A program made the translations under genes and the position numbers. From assembly GCA_023248855.1 (NCBI GenBank), contig JAHFDS010000006.1, forward strand, positions 1 through 61,893: a stretch of DNA of 61,893 nt, read 5' to 3'. This stretch comes from Myxococcales bacterium. Its GTDB lineage: Bacteria; Myxococcota_A; Polyangia; JAHFDS01. Under the pieces are notes generated by a model. The model saw only the letters and a list, made by a program, of their open reading frames with translations. It searched no databases and was not told the DNA's origin. Shown piece after piece: positions 1 through 8,629 of the stretch (its first letter is position 1; every line of letters begins with the position of its first letter).

Positions 1-1
1 A

Positions 2-61
2 CCAGCGGCCGAGGCGAGCTCGAGCGCCTCGAGTCCCGGCCACGCCTGGGGCGGCTCGTGA
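2..61 (+). CDS. C-terminal end of an unidentified upstream gene (partial)
   Basis: An open frame enters from the left edge and stops with TGA at 59-61. It gives 19 residues rich in Ser and Ala, ending HAWGGS. The stop overlaps the GTG start of the next gene as GTGA, a coupling arrangement used many times in this window, and this is the main reason to believe the frame is real. Nothing can be said of its function from so short a tail. In related genomes a DUF4912 protein gene often precedes this branching enzyme, but that is recall, not something visible here. Confidence 0.4.
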   Translation, partial: PAAEASSSASSPGHAWGGS

Positions 62-1656
62 GCCTGCCCCCGGCCAAGGGCTACCTCGCCCTGGTCCTTC
101 ACGCGCACCTGCCATTCCTCCGCCACCCCGAGCACCGCTTCCACCTCGAGGAGCAGTGGCTGTACGAGGCCATCGTCGCCACGTACCTGCCGCTCCTCGA
201 GTCGTTCCGCTCGCTGGCCGCCCAGGGCGTCCGCTTCCGCGTCACCCTGTCGCTCTCCCCGCCCCTTTGCGCGATGCTCGCGGACTCGCTCCTGCGCGCG
301 CGCGCCTCCGCGCACCTCGACAAGCTGGTGGCGCTCGGGGAGCGCGAGATCGTCCGCACGCGTGACGATCCCGCGCAGCACCGGGTCGCCAGCTTCTACC
401 TCGAGCGCTACGCGCGCCTCCGACGCCTGTGGCACGAGCTCGACGGCGACCTGCTCGGCGCCTTCGCGGAGCTCTGGCGCAGCGGCCACCTCGAGCTCGT
501 CACCGTTTGCGCCACGCACGGCTTTCTGCCGGTCATCCGCGAGCCGGCCGCGCGCCGCGCGCAGATCGCCATCGCCGTCGAGAGCCACCGGCGCCTGCTC
601 GGCGACTACCCGCGCGGCATCTGGCTGGCGGAGTGCGGCTTTGCGGAGGGCGTCGATGCGCTGCTCGCCGAGCATGGCCTGCGCTTCTTCTTCGTCGACT
701 CGCACGGGCTCGAGCACGCGCGCCCGCGGCCGCCGCTCGGGGTCTTCGGGCCCGTCTACACGCCGCGGGGCGTGGCCGCCTTCGCCCGCGACAAGGAGTC
801 GTCGAAGCAGGTGTGGTCGTCGCAAGAGGGTTACCCCGGCGACCCCTACTACCGCGACTTCTACCGCGACATCGGCTTCGATCTGCCGCTCGCGCAGATT
901 GGCCCGTGGGTGCACCCCGACGGCATCCGCGTGCACACCGGCTTCAAGTACCACCGCGTGACCGGGCACGTGGACCTCGGCCAGAAGGCCTACTACGATC
1001 CCGACATCGCGCGCGAGCGCGCCGCGCAGCACGCCGGCCACTTCATGAATTGCCGGGAAGGACAGGTCGAATGGCTCGCTGGCCAGCTCGGCCGCCCGCC
1101 CTGCGTGGTCGCACCGTACGACGCCGAGCTGTACGGCCACTGGTGGTTCGAGGGGCCCATGTTCCTCGACTACCTCCTACGCAAGATCCATTACGACCAG
1201 CAGAACATCGCCACCATCACGCCGCTCGAATACCTGGAGGCGTTCCCGACCAATCCCGTCTGCGAGCTGTCCCCGTCGAGCTGGGGCGACGGCGGCTACG
1301 GCGCGGTCTGGATGGACATGTCGAACGACTGGATCTACCCGCACGTGCATCGCGCGGAGGCCGAGCTGGTCGAAGCCGCGCGCCGGCACGCGGGCACCGG
1401 CGACGTGCTGGTCGAGCGGGTGATGGCGCAGGCCGCGCGCGAGCTCTTGCTGGCCCAGGCGAGCGACTGGGCCTTCATCATCCGCAACCAGACCACGGTC
1501 GAGTACGCGCAGAACCGCGTCAAGGCACACCTGTCGCGCTTCTGGCGCCTCCTTGGCGAGCTCGGCGCCGGCAACATCGACCAGGGCTGGCTCGCTGACG
1601 TGGAATCCCGCGACAACATCTTTCCCGGGGTAGACTGGCGCGTCTACGCGCGCTGA
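58..1656 (+). CDS. GH57 1,4-alpha-glucan branching enzyme (DUF1957 type)
   Basis: A 532-residue cytoplasmic enzyme expected to cut alpha-1,4 glucan and rejoin it as alpha-1,6 branches in glycogen metabolism. Residues 10-25 hold the GH57 opening motif LVLHAHLPF. The nucleophile is probably Glu192 in WLAECGF and the acid/base Asp355 in APYDAELYGHWW, closely matching the positions known for the Thermococcus and Thermus branching enzymes. The length fits that subfamily. The GTG start is chosen because it overlaps the stop of the upstream frame and leads straight into the conserved N-terminus. Amylopullulanase-type GH57 enzymes are longer, so branching activity is the best call, although substrate is inferred from family only. 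Confidence 0.88.
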   Translation: MSLPPAKGYLALVLHAHLPFLRHPEHRFHLEEQWLYEAIVATYLPLLESFRSLAAQGVRFRVTLSLSPPLCAMLADSLLRARASAHLDKLVALGEREIVRTRDDPAQHRVASFYLERYARLRRLWHELDGDLLGAFAELWRSGHLELVTVCATHGFLPVIREPAARRAQIAIAVESHRRLLGDYPRGIWLAECGFAEGVDALLAEHGLRFFFVDSHGLEHARPRPPLGVFGPVYTPRGVAAFARDKESSKQVWSSQEGYPGDPYYRDFYRDIGFDLPLAQIGPWVHPDGIRVHTGFKYHRVTGHVDLGQKAYYDPDIARERAAQHAGHFMNCREGQVEWLAGQLGRPPCVVAPYDAELYGHWWFEGPMFLDYLLRKIHYDQQNIATITPLEYLEAFPTNPVCELSPSSWGDGGYGAVWMDMSNDWIYPHVHRAEAELVEAARRHAGTGDVLVERVMAQAARELLLAQASDWAFIIRNQTTVEYAQNRVKAHLSRFWRLLGELGAGNIDQGWLADVESRDNIFPGVDWRVYAR

Positions 1657-1797
1657 CGACCTTGGGATTCAAAGCCATGCGGAGCCTTCACTCCCCGGAT
1701 CGGCGACTCTCCCCTCGGGTCAAGTGTGTCTCCCTGGTCCCGGCCGCCGCGCTGCCTGCGACGCGCCCTGGCCGGGCGGTTGCATGATGGCGCGCGC

Positions 1798-3411
1798 ATG
1801 AAGGCGCTCGCCCCCGCGATCCTCCTGCTCGTCCTCGCCTGCGACGACGCGCTCGCCCCACCCCCCGGATCGCTCTCGACGCTGGTCGGTGAGAGCGCAC
1901 GACAGAGCCAGGTCCCCGCGGAGCTGGTCCTGGCGATCGCGGCCGTCGAGGGGGGCCTCGGCCTGCCCCGCCACCGCGAGGTCGACCCCGACGACGCGGT
2001 TCCCATCGCGGGCATCCTCGAGCTGCGTCATGGTGCCCTCGACACGCTCGCGCTCGGTGCCCGGCTGGCCGGGACAACGGAGCTGGCGCTGCGTGAGGAC
2101 ACCGACCTCGGAACGCGCGCCGGCGTGCTCGTGCTCGCGCATCTGGGCCGCCTGCTGGGCGCCCGGTCGGAAGACCTCGCGAGCTGGCGCGCTGCCCTGA
2201 CGGCGCTCTCGGGCCTGCGGGGCCCGGGCGCCGACGCCTACGCGGACAACATCCTCGGCCTCCTGCGCACGGGCGTCGACCTTGCCGCCGGGGGCGGCGA
2301 GCGCGTGCACATCGCGCCGCACCCCGACCTGGCACCGAACCCGCGCAAGCCCCGTGTCAATGCCGCCGAGACGCCCGACTTCGCCGGGGCCGAGTGGTTC
2401 GAGACGTCCTGCTCGGGGAAATGCACCCCAGGGCGACCCGACGGCAATGCCTCGGTCGACACCATCGTCATCCACGACACCGAGGGCGGCTGGATCGCGA
2501 GCGTCGCGACGCTGCAGAACGACCCGGGCAAGAGCGTCCATTACATCATCGACGCCGACGGTGCTCGCGTGGGCCAGTTCCGCCACGAGACCGACACCAC
2601 GTGGCACGCCGGCAACTTCTTCTACAACAGCCATTCGATCGGCATCGAGCACGTGGGCCGCGCCGCCGACGCAGCCGGCTACGCGCCCGCCCTCTATGCG
2701 AGGAGCCGCGCGCTCGTGCGGGACGTCCGGACACGCTGGCAGGTCCCGCTCGACCGGCGCCACATCATCGGCCACTACCAGATCCCGAACGGCAACGCGA
2801 TCGCCGAGAGCTCTGGGGCTTGCGCCGATCGTCTGGGCACGTGCGAGACCAGCGCGAGCTACGGCGGCGCGGGGAACCACCGCGATCCCGGCTACCACTG
2901 GCAGTGGTGCCAGTACATGGAGGGCCTCGGAGCCCGCTGCACCTGCAATGACGCCTACGAGCTCTGGAACTGCACGACGGATCGCACCGAGGCCGTGCGC
3001 TGCGCAGACGGCATGAACGTGGAGATCGCGCATTGCCCCGGCGGGTGCGACGTGATGCCCGTCGGCACACCTGACGTCTGCCACGCGCAGGGAGCCGCCG
3101 GCAGTGGGGGCATTGCCGGCAGTGGGGGCATTGCCGGCAGTGGGGACAATGCCGGCAGCGGGGGCAATGCCGGCTCGGGAGGCAATGCCGGCTCGGGAGG
3201 AACCGGAGAAGCCGGCGGCGCCGGCTCGGGAGACGGGGGCCACGGCGGCACGACCGGCGGGGGCGGCGCCGGGGGCTCGGCAGGCCTCGCCGGAAACTCC
3301 GCCGCAAAACCCACCGACGCCGCCGGCTGCAGCAGCGCTGGCGGACACCATTCGTCCGCGCCGATCTGGCTTCTGCCCCTGCTCACCCTCGGCCTCCGCC
3401 GCCGGCGGTGA
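1798..3411 (+). CDS. Surface N-acetylmuramoyl-L-alanine amidase with lipobox and MYXO-CTERM tail
   Basis: A 537-residue exported enzyme of the Amidase_2/PGRP fold, which cleaves the bond between MurNAc and L-Ala of peptidoglycan. The start ATG gives a short signal peptide with a lipobox ending LVLAC (Cys15); an upstream in-frame extension lacks this. Zinc-ligand motifs are VIHDTEGG, HHIIGHYQIP and, near the end of the domain, HRDPGYHWQW. A Cys-rich segment follows, then six Gly-rich 6-residue repeats, then GCSSAGGHH, a hydrophobic stretch PIWLLPLLTLGL and RRRR, which is the MYXO-CTERM pattern. Having both a lipobox and a C-terminal sorting signal is odd. The product may supply muropeptides for the recycling genes just downstream. 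Confidence 0.88.
   Translation: MKALAPAILLLVLACDDALAPPPGSLSTLVGESARQSQVPAELVLAIAAVEGGLGLPRHREVDPDDAVPIAGILELRHGALDTLALGARLAGTTELALREDTDLGTRAGVLVLAHLGRLLGARSEDLASWRAALTALSGLRGPGADAYADNILGLLRTGVDLAAGGGERVHIAPHPDLAPNPRKPRVNAAETPDFAGAEWFETSCSGKCTPGRPDGNASVDTIVIHDTEGGWIASVATLQNDPGKSVHYIIDADGARVGQFRHETDTTWHAGNFFYNSHSIGIEHVGRAADAAGYAPALYARSRALVRDVRTRWQVPLDRRHIIGHYQIPNGNAIAESSGACADRLGTCETSASYGGAGNHRDPGYHWQWCQYMEGLGARCTCNDAYELWNCTTDRTEAVRCADGMNVEIAHCPGGCDVMPVGTPDVCHAQGAAGSGGIAGSGGIAGSGDNAGSGGNAGSGGNAGSGGTGEAGGAGSGDGGHGGTTGGGGAGGSAGLAGNSAAKPTDAAGCSSAGGHHSSAPIWLLPLLTLGLRRRR
3097..3204 (+). repeat. 18-bp coding tandem repeat (six units)
   Basis: Six head-to-tail copies of an 18-bp unit beginning GCCGGC. 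The first two are identical and the later ones drift to GGCAAT or TCGGGAGG variants. Each encodes AGSGGI or AGSGGN. It forms the flexible spacer between the amidase domain and the C-terminal anchor. Near-identity of the first units suggests recent slippage, so copy number may vary between strains. Confidence 0.9.
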
Positions 3412-3476
3412 TTCGCGCGCGGGGCACTCGCCCCTGTACCGGTCGCCCCGCCCCGCCCCTGATCCGCCTCCCGCGC

Positions 3477-3505
3477 TGGACGACGTCGGCCCCGCGCTCT
3501 AAGGT
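3477..3505 (+). promoter_or_regulatory. Likely leaderless promoter of dapA
   Basis: TGGACG (4 of 6 to TTGACA) and TAAGGT are separated by exactly 17 bp. TAAGGT ends six bases before the dapA ATG, so transcription would begin at or next to the start codon. There is no Shine-Dalgarno sequence in the six-base gap. Confidence 0.5.
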
Positions 3506-3511
3506 CACGGC

Positions 3512-4387
3512 ATGAAGCTGCACGGAGCCATGACCGCCATCGTCACGCCGTTTCGCGGCGGGCAGGTCGACGAGCCAAAGCTGCGCGAGCTGGTCGACTG
3601 GCAGATCACGAACGGCATCGACGCCCTCATCGCCTGCGGCACGACCGGCGAGAGCCCCACCCTCTCGGAGACCGAGCACCTGCGCGTCGTCGAGATCGTG
3701 GTCAGCCAGACCCTGGGTCGCGTCCCGGTGCTCGCCGGCGCCGGCGCGTACGCCACCGATCACGCCATCGCGCTCGGCAAGGCCGCCAGGGAGCGCAAGG
3801 CCGACGCGCTCCTGGTCGTGACCCCCTACTACAACAAGCCCACCCAGGACGGCCTCTATCGCCACTTCCGCGCCATCGCGGAGGCGGCGCGCCTGCCCGT
3901 CGTGCTCTACAACGTGCCCGGCCGCACCGCGTGCGACCTCTTGCCGGACACCGTGGCGCGACTGTGCGACGTGCCCGAGATCGTCGCCATCAAGGAGGCC
4001 ACCGGTCAGGTCACACGCACGCAGGACATCCTCCGCCGCTGTGGCGAGCGCATGATCGTGCTCTCCGGCGACGACGCCACGTGCATGCCGCTCTACGCGG
4101 TCGGCGCCCGGGGCGTCATCAGCGTGCTGTCCAACGTCGTCCCCGACAAGGTCGCCGCGTGCTGGGACGCCGCGGCCGCCGGCGACCTTGCGCGCTCGGC
4201 GCGCATCCACTACGAGACGCTCGACCTGTGCGACGCCCTTTTTCTCGAGTCGAACCCCATCCCGGTCAAGGCCGCGCTCGCGATGATGGGCAGGATCCAG
4301 GAGGAGCTCCGCGCGCCGCTCTACCCGATGAGCGAGGCGCCTCGTGCCAAGCTGCGCGCCGCCATGACCGCGCTCGGGCTCGTCTGA
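3512..4387 (+). CDS. dapA: 4-hydroxy-tetrahydrodipicolinate synthase
   Basis: A 291-residue cytoplasmic enzyme that condenses pyruvate with aspartate semialdehyde, the first committed step to diaminopimelate and lysine. The Schiff-base lysine is Lys161 in VAIKEATG, the catalytic tyrosine Tyr133 in VLYNVPGRT and the threonine Thr44 in CGTTGES, the same numbering as in E. coli DapA. Length is normal. The gene starts a four-gene unit: its TGA overlaps the dapB ATG by one base. It lacks a Shine-Dalgarno and probably makes a leaderless mRNA. Confidence 0.97.
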   Translation: MKLHGAMTAIVTPFRGGQVDEPKLRELVDWQITNGIDALIACGTTGESPTLSETEHLRVVEIVVSQTLGRVPVLAGAGAYATDHAIALGKAARERKADALLVVTPYYNKPTQDGLYRHFRAIAEAARLPVVLYNVPGRTACDLLPDTVARLCDVPEIVAIKEATGQVTRTQDILRRCGERMIVLSGDDATCMPLYAVGARGVISVLSNVVPDKVAACWDAAAAGDLARSARIHYETLDLCDALFLESNPIPVKAALAMMGRIQEELRAPLYPMSEAPRAKLRAAMTALGLV

Positions 4388-5115
4388 TGACGCCCCTATT
4401 GACGCGCCTCGCCCTCTCGGGCGCGGCTGGGCGCATGGGCCGCATGATCGCCGCCTCCGCGAAGAACGCTGGCGTGGCCGTGGTGTGCGGCATCGATCGC
4501 GCCGGGGATGACCTCGGCTTCCCGGTCGTCGCGACGCCCGCCGATGCCCTCGTCCACGCGCCCGACGTCATCATCGACTTCTCCTCCCCGGCCGGCGCGA
4601 TCGCGAGCGCCGAGGCGTGCGCCCGGAGCGCGGCGGCCGGCAAGCCCGTCGCCCTGGTGGTCGGCACGACCGGGCTCGGGCCCGGCGAGCGTGCCCGCGT
4701 GGCCGAGCACGCCCGCGCCATCCCGCTCCTCATCGCACCCAACACCTCCATCGGTGTCAACGTGCTCTATCGCCTGCTCGCCGAGGCGACGCGCCTGCTC
4801 GGGCCCGCCTTCGACGTCGCGATCGTCGAGGGTCACCACAAGCACAAGAAGGACCGCCCCAGCGGCACGGCGCTCGCGATGGTGGCAGCCATCGAGGCGG
4901 CCGGCGGCAACAAGCCCGACGTGGCCGCCTTCCGCGGCGGCGAGGTCGTGGGCGAGCACACCGCCTACTTTCTGGCCGAGAGCGAGCGCATCGAGATCAC
5001 CCACCGCGCCAGCTCACGCAGCGTGTTCGCCGACGGCGCCGTGCGCGCCGCGCGCTGGCTCGCCGGCAAGCCTGCGGGCCTCTACGAGATGAAGGACGTC
5101 CTCGGCATCGCCTGA
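4387..5115 (+). CDS. dapB: 4-hydroxy-tetrahydrodipicolinate reductase
   Basis: A 242-residue NAD(P)H-dependent reductase acting on the DapA product. The N-terminal dinucleotide motif is SGAAGRMGRM, followed by VGTTGL and the substrate-binding signature HHKHKKDRPSGTA near residues 155-167. The ATG overlaps the dapA stop as TGATG, so an in-frame extension further upstream is ignored. Together with dapA it supplies meso-diaminopimelate for the peptidoglycan handled by its neighbours. The length is slightly short for the family (usually 245-275) but all key motifs are present. Confidence 0.96.
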   Translation: MTPLLTRLALSGAAGRMGRMIAASAKNAGVAVVCGIDRAGDDLGFPVVATPADALVHAPDVIIDFSSPAGAIASAEACARSAAAGKPVALVVGTTGLGPGERARVAEHARAIPLLIAPNTSIGVNVLYRLLAEATRLLGPAFDVAIVEGHHKHKKDRPSGTALAMVAAIEAAGGNKPDVAAFRGGEVVGEHTAYFLAESERIEITHRASSRSVFADGAVRAARWLAGKPAGLYEMKDVLGIA

Positions 5116-5141
5116 TACGATCGGTTCCCCTGGGCGAGGCC

Positions 5142-6077
5142 ATGACCGACTATGCGCGCCTCCTGACCGAGCAAGCCGGCGACGAGCCGGTCGAGCTCGA
5201 CACCCGAAAGCCAATCGAGATCGTGGACGCCCTGCTCGGCGCGGAGGCGCAGGTTGCCCGCGCGGTGCGCGCCGAGCGTCGCAAGATCGCGGCCGCGGCC
5301 GTGCTGATCGCGCGCGCGATCAAGGCCGGAGGGCGCCTAGTCTACGCGGGCGCTGGCACCAGCGGCCGCCTCGGGACGCTCGACGCCGTCGAGTGCGGGC
5401 CCACGTTCTCGGTGCCGCCCTCGCTGATCCAGGCCGTCATCGCCGGCGGCCCGCGCGCGCTGGTGCGCTCGGTCGAGGGCGCCGAGGACGACCCGAAGGA
5501 TGCGGAAAAGCGAATGCGTCGCGTCGCGGTCGACGCCAAGGACGTGGTCTGCGCCATCGCTGCCAGCGGCGTCACGCCCTTCACGCTTGCGTGCCTCGAC
5601 TACGCGCGCGCGCGACGCGCGGCCACCATCTTCATCACGTGCGCCGACCTCAAGGCCGCCGCGAAGGCCGGCGCCGCCGCCCCCGGTTGCGACCTCCTCA
5701 TCAACCCGCGCGTGGGACCCGAGGTGCTGGCCGGCTCGACCCGGCTCAAGGCCGGCACCGCGACCAAGATGGTGCTCAACGCCCTGTCGACCACCGCGAT
5801 GGTGGGCCTCGGCAAGGTGTACGGCAACCTGATGGTCGACGTCCGGCCCACGAGCGCCAAGCTGCGCGCCCGCGCCGCGCGCATGGTGGCGGACCTGTGC
5901 GACATGCCAGTGCACGAAGCTGCCGAGGTGCTCGCGCGCGGTGGTGGCCGCGTGAAGGTCGCGGTGGTGATGGTCCACCGCGCAGTGCCCGCGGCCAAGG
6001 CGCGCGCGTTGCTGGACGAGGCCGGCGGACGGCTGCGACCGGTCATCGGCGACGTGCGCATCCGTCGCCGGGGCTGA
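5142..6077 (+). CDS. murQ: N-acetylmuramic acid 6-phosphate etherase
   Basis: A 311-residue SIS-domain enzyme that removes the lactyl ether from MurNAc-6-phosphate to give GlcNAc-6-phosphate and D-lactate. Motifs seen are the N-terminal TRKPIEIVDALL, the sugar-phosphate loop VYAGAGTSGRLGTLDAVECG and, later, AGSTRLKAGTATKMVLN, all typical of MurQ. The C-terminal part has the helical lid. It lies 26 bp after dapB and 2 bp before anmK, whose product makes its substrate. A TACGAT box at 5116-5121 could be an internal promoter, which is weak evidence. Confidence 0.96.
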   Translation: MTDYARLLTEQAGDEPVELDTRKPIEIVDALLGAEAQVARAVRAERRKIAAAAVLIARAIKAGGRLVYAGAGTSGRLGTLDAVECGPTFSVPPSLIQAVIAGGPRALVRSVEGAEDDPKDAEKRMRRVAVDAKDVVCAIAASGVTPFTLACLDYARARRAATIFITCADLKAAAKAGAAAPGCDLLINPRVGPEVLAGSTRLKAGTATKMVLNALSTTAMVGLGKVYGNLMVDVRPTSAKLRARAARMVADLCDMPVHEAAEVLARGGGRVKVAVVMVHRAVPAAKARALLDEAGGRLRPVIGDVRIRRRG

Positions 6078-6079
6078 CC

Positions 6080-7243
6080 ATGCAAGCCGGCCCCGACACG
6101 CTCGCCCGCCTGCTCGCCGCGCGCCAGCGGCCGAGCCGGTTCGTCATCGGCCTGCTCTCGGGCACCAGCGCCGACGCCGCCGATGCCGCCTTGTGCGAGA
6201 TCACCGGCGCCGGGGGCGACGCGAGGGTGCGTCTCATCGCCTACGTCGAGGCGCCGTTCTCCGCCCCGCTGCAGCGCGAGGTGCTCGCCGCCAGCGACGC
6301 CTCCGCGGCCGAGATCGCGACGCTCCACTTCCGCCTCGGCGAGGTGTTCGCGCAGGCCGCGCTCGAAGTGGCCGCGCGAGCGTGCCTTCGCATCGGCGAC
6401 GTCGACCTCATCGCCTCGCACGGTCAGACCGTCAGCCATCAGCCGCCCACACCAGGCCACCCCGGGGCCACCCTGCAGATCGGCGAGGCCGCCGTGATCG
6501 CCGAGCGCACCGGCGTCCCCGTGGTGTGCGACTGCCGCGTGCGCGACATGGCCGCCGGCGGCGAGGGCGCGCCGCTCGTTCCGCTCGCCGACTGGATCCT
6601 GTTCCGCCAGCCCGGCCGCGTGCGCGCACTGCAGAACGTGGGCGGGATCTCCAACGTCACCGCGGTGACCGCGGACCTCGCGGGCGTCCGCGCCTTCGAC
6701 AACGCGCCGGGCAACATGGTGCTCGACGCCGCCACGCGCGCCGCCTTCGGCGAGCCCTTCGACCGCGGCGGGGCGCACGCCGCGCGCGGCCACATCGACG
6801 AGGCCGTGGTCGCCGAGCTGCTCGCACACCCCTTCCTCACCGCCGCTCCGCCCAAGAGCACCGGCCGCGAGGCCTTCGGAGCGCGCTTCGTCGAGCCGCT
6901 GCTCGGGCGATTCGCGGGGCGCGGAGACGATCTGCTCGCGACCCTGACCACCTTCGTCGCGCGCGCGATCGCGGCCAGCTATCTGCGCTTTCTACCCCAG
7001 CGTCCCGACGAGGTGCTGGTCAGCGGAGGCGGCGCCAGAAATGCCACGCTCCTTCTGGCCCTCGCCCGCGCCGCCGCGCCGACCCCGGTCAGCACGCTCG
7101 CACACGCAGGCATGGATCCCGCCGCCAAGGAGGCGGTCGCGTTCGCCCTGCTCGGCAACGAAGCGCTCTTCGCACACGCCGGCAACGTCCCCGCCGCGAC
7201 CGGCGCCACCGGCCCCCGCGTCCTCGGCAAGCTCGTCCTGTAG
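6080..7243 (+). CDS. anmK: Anhydro-N-acetylmuramic acid kinase
   Basis: A 387-residue ASKHA-fold kinase that phosphorylates and opens 1,6-anhydroMurNAc taken up from wall turnover, giving MurNAc-6-phosphate for MurQ. The ATP-loop motif is IGLLSGTSADAADAALCEI, close to the family form GLMSGTSxDGxD but with Ala in place of Gly. Other family motifs are ASHGQTVSHQP, LQIGE and NVGGISNVTA, and the C-terminal VSGGGARNATLL. The ATG lies 2 bp after the murQ stop. It is the last gene of the unit and ends directly against the convergent lipoprotein gene, with no visible terminator between them. Confidence 0.96.
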   Translation: MQAGPDTLARLLAARQRPSRFVIGLLSGTSADAADAALCEITGAGGDARVRLIAYVEAPFSAPLQREVLAASDASAAEIATLHFRLGEVFAQAALEVAARACLRIGDVDLIASHGQTVSHQPPTPGHPGATLQIGEAAVIAERTGVPVVCDCRVRDMAAGGEGAPLVPLADWILFRQPGRVRALQNVGGISNVTAVTADLAGVRAFDNAPGNMVLDAATRAAFGEPFDRGGAHAARGHIDEAVVAELLAHPFLTAAPPKSTGREAFGARFVEPLLGRFAGRGDDLLATLTTFVARAIAASYLRFLPQRPDEVLVSGGGARNATLLLALARAAAPTPVSTLAHAGMDPAAKEAVAFALLGNEALFAHAGNVPAATGATGPRVLGKLVL

Positions 7244-8629
7244 TCAGGGCCGCGAGGGCCGCGCGCCGTCGAAGTGGTTCGCAGGCGCACCGTCGAGCAT
7301 CGACGTCTGGCCGGCCACCACGAATCGACCCTTCCAGGCGCCGTCGCTGAAGCGATCGATCTTGTGGTCGCCATCGAGGTCCGCGACCTTCGCCACGCCG
7401 GCCAGGTGCAACTCTGCCGCGGTCTGGTCGATGACGAGGATCTCGCCCTCGACGACGCCCCCGACCGCGGTGATGGCGCTCGAGCAGGCCGACGACCACA
7501 TCGACTCCGTGCCGAGCCCGATGTGGTCGAGCACCCAGCGCGCGACGCCGTCGCAGTGGATGAAGTGCGCGAGCACGCCTGCAACGTCCGTGGCGCCCGG
7601 GACCAGCTCGGGGATGATCACTTGCTTGAGCCCGAACAGCACGATCCGGCCGTACGACATCGCGAAGCGATGCTCCGCCAGGGTGAACGCCTGGTTGGTG
7701 CCGCTACCATCGATGTGCTCGGCCGTGGGCTCACCGAGGTCGAGCTGGGAGAGCGCGTAGTCGGCGCGGGTGTTGCCGATCTCGAGATGCACCGACTTGA
7801 GGACGTGCTTTCCATCGAGGCCTGCAAGCGCGCCATTCGCACCGAGCTTCGCCGCGAGCGTGAGCTCGGAGCGGACCTTGAGATGCCGTACGAGCATGTT
7901 CACGTAGGTCCCGACGTTGCGCAGGGTGGACACGAGCTCGGGCGCCTCGGCGAGGATGAAGCCGTTGAGGCCCTGGTCGATGCCCGGGCGGAACGTGCCG
8001 ACGGCAGAGGTCAGGGTGCCCGAACCGATGTGCTCGAGCACCTGGTCGATGAGGAAGGTGGCCGGATCGTTCGGCCCGTCCGTGAGGTCTCCGAGCGTGC
8101 GCAGCGAGCCGCCCACGATGCCCGGCAGGTTCGCGCCGAGGTCGAGCTCGCTGTCGAGGGTGTAGCTGCCGGCATACTCGAGGGGTTGCTCGGGTTGCTG
8201 GGCCGAGCGGACAGCCACGCGCCAGCGCACCGGCGTGGCGCGATCCGCGCTCGCGACCACCTCGAAGGCGGCCACGTGGCCCGCGCGCAGGGTGGACGCC
8301 GCCTGCCCGTCCGCGCCCGTCACGGCCTGCGCGTCGAGGCTGGCACCGCTGGCGGCGGCGAGATCGACGACCGCGAACGCCACACGCCCCGCCAAGGGCT
8401 TGCCGTCGCCGTCCACGTACTTGACCGCGAGGCGCGCCGATCCCGCCTCATCCACGAACACGTCGTGCTCCCCAACGATGACCAGCGCCCGCACGTCGCC
8501 ATCGGGATCCCCCGGCGGGATCTGTGCACCGTGCGGGGCGGGAGCCTCTGGCTGCTGCGCCGGGCTGTCGGCGCAGGCGCCGAGCAGGGCCGCTGGAAAC
8601 AAGAGAGCGAGTAGGATGCGGTGCGACAT
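7244..8629 (-). CDS. Lipoprotein with an Ig-like domain, function unknown
   Basis: A 461-residue predicted lipoprotein. The signal peptide ends FPAALLGAC with Cys19, followed by a Pro/Ala linker. Residues about 45-140 read like a bacterial Ig-like (Big-1) domain (LAVKYVDGDGKPLAGRVAFAV, then TGADGQAASTLRAG). Residues about 150-440 form a domain I do not recognise, with an amphipathic alpha/beta pattern and HCDGVARWVLDHI. Similar architecture is common among uncharacterised myxobacterial surface lipoproteins. It is a single-gene unit whose start codon and Shine-Dalgarno lie inside a strong hairpin (separate entry). Confidence 0.7.
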   Translation of the reverse strand: MSHRILLALLFPAALLGACADSPAQQPEAPAPHGAQIPPGDPDGDVRALVIVGEHDVFVDEAGSARLAVKYVDGDGKPLAGRVAFAVVDLAAASGASLDAQAVTGADGQAASTLRAGHVAAFEVVASADRATPVRWRVAVRSAQQPEQPLEYAGSYTLDSELDLGANLPGIVGGSLRTLGDLTDGPNDPATFLIDQVLEHIGSGTLTSAVGTFRPGIDQGLNGFILAEAPELVSTLRNVGTYVNMLVRHLKVRSELTLAAKLGANGALAGLDGKHVLKSVHLEIGNTRADYALSQLDLGEPTAEHIDGSGTNQAFTLAEHRFAMSYGRIVLFGLKQVIIPELVPGATDVAGVLAHFIHCDGVARWVLDHIGLGTESMWSSACSSAITAVGGVVEGEILVIDQTAAELHLAGVAKVADLDGDHKIDRFSDGAWKGRFVVAGQTSMLDGAPANHFDGARPSRP

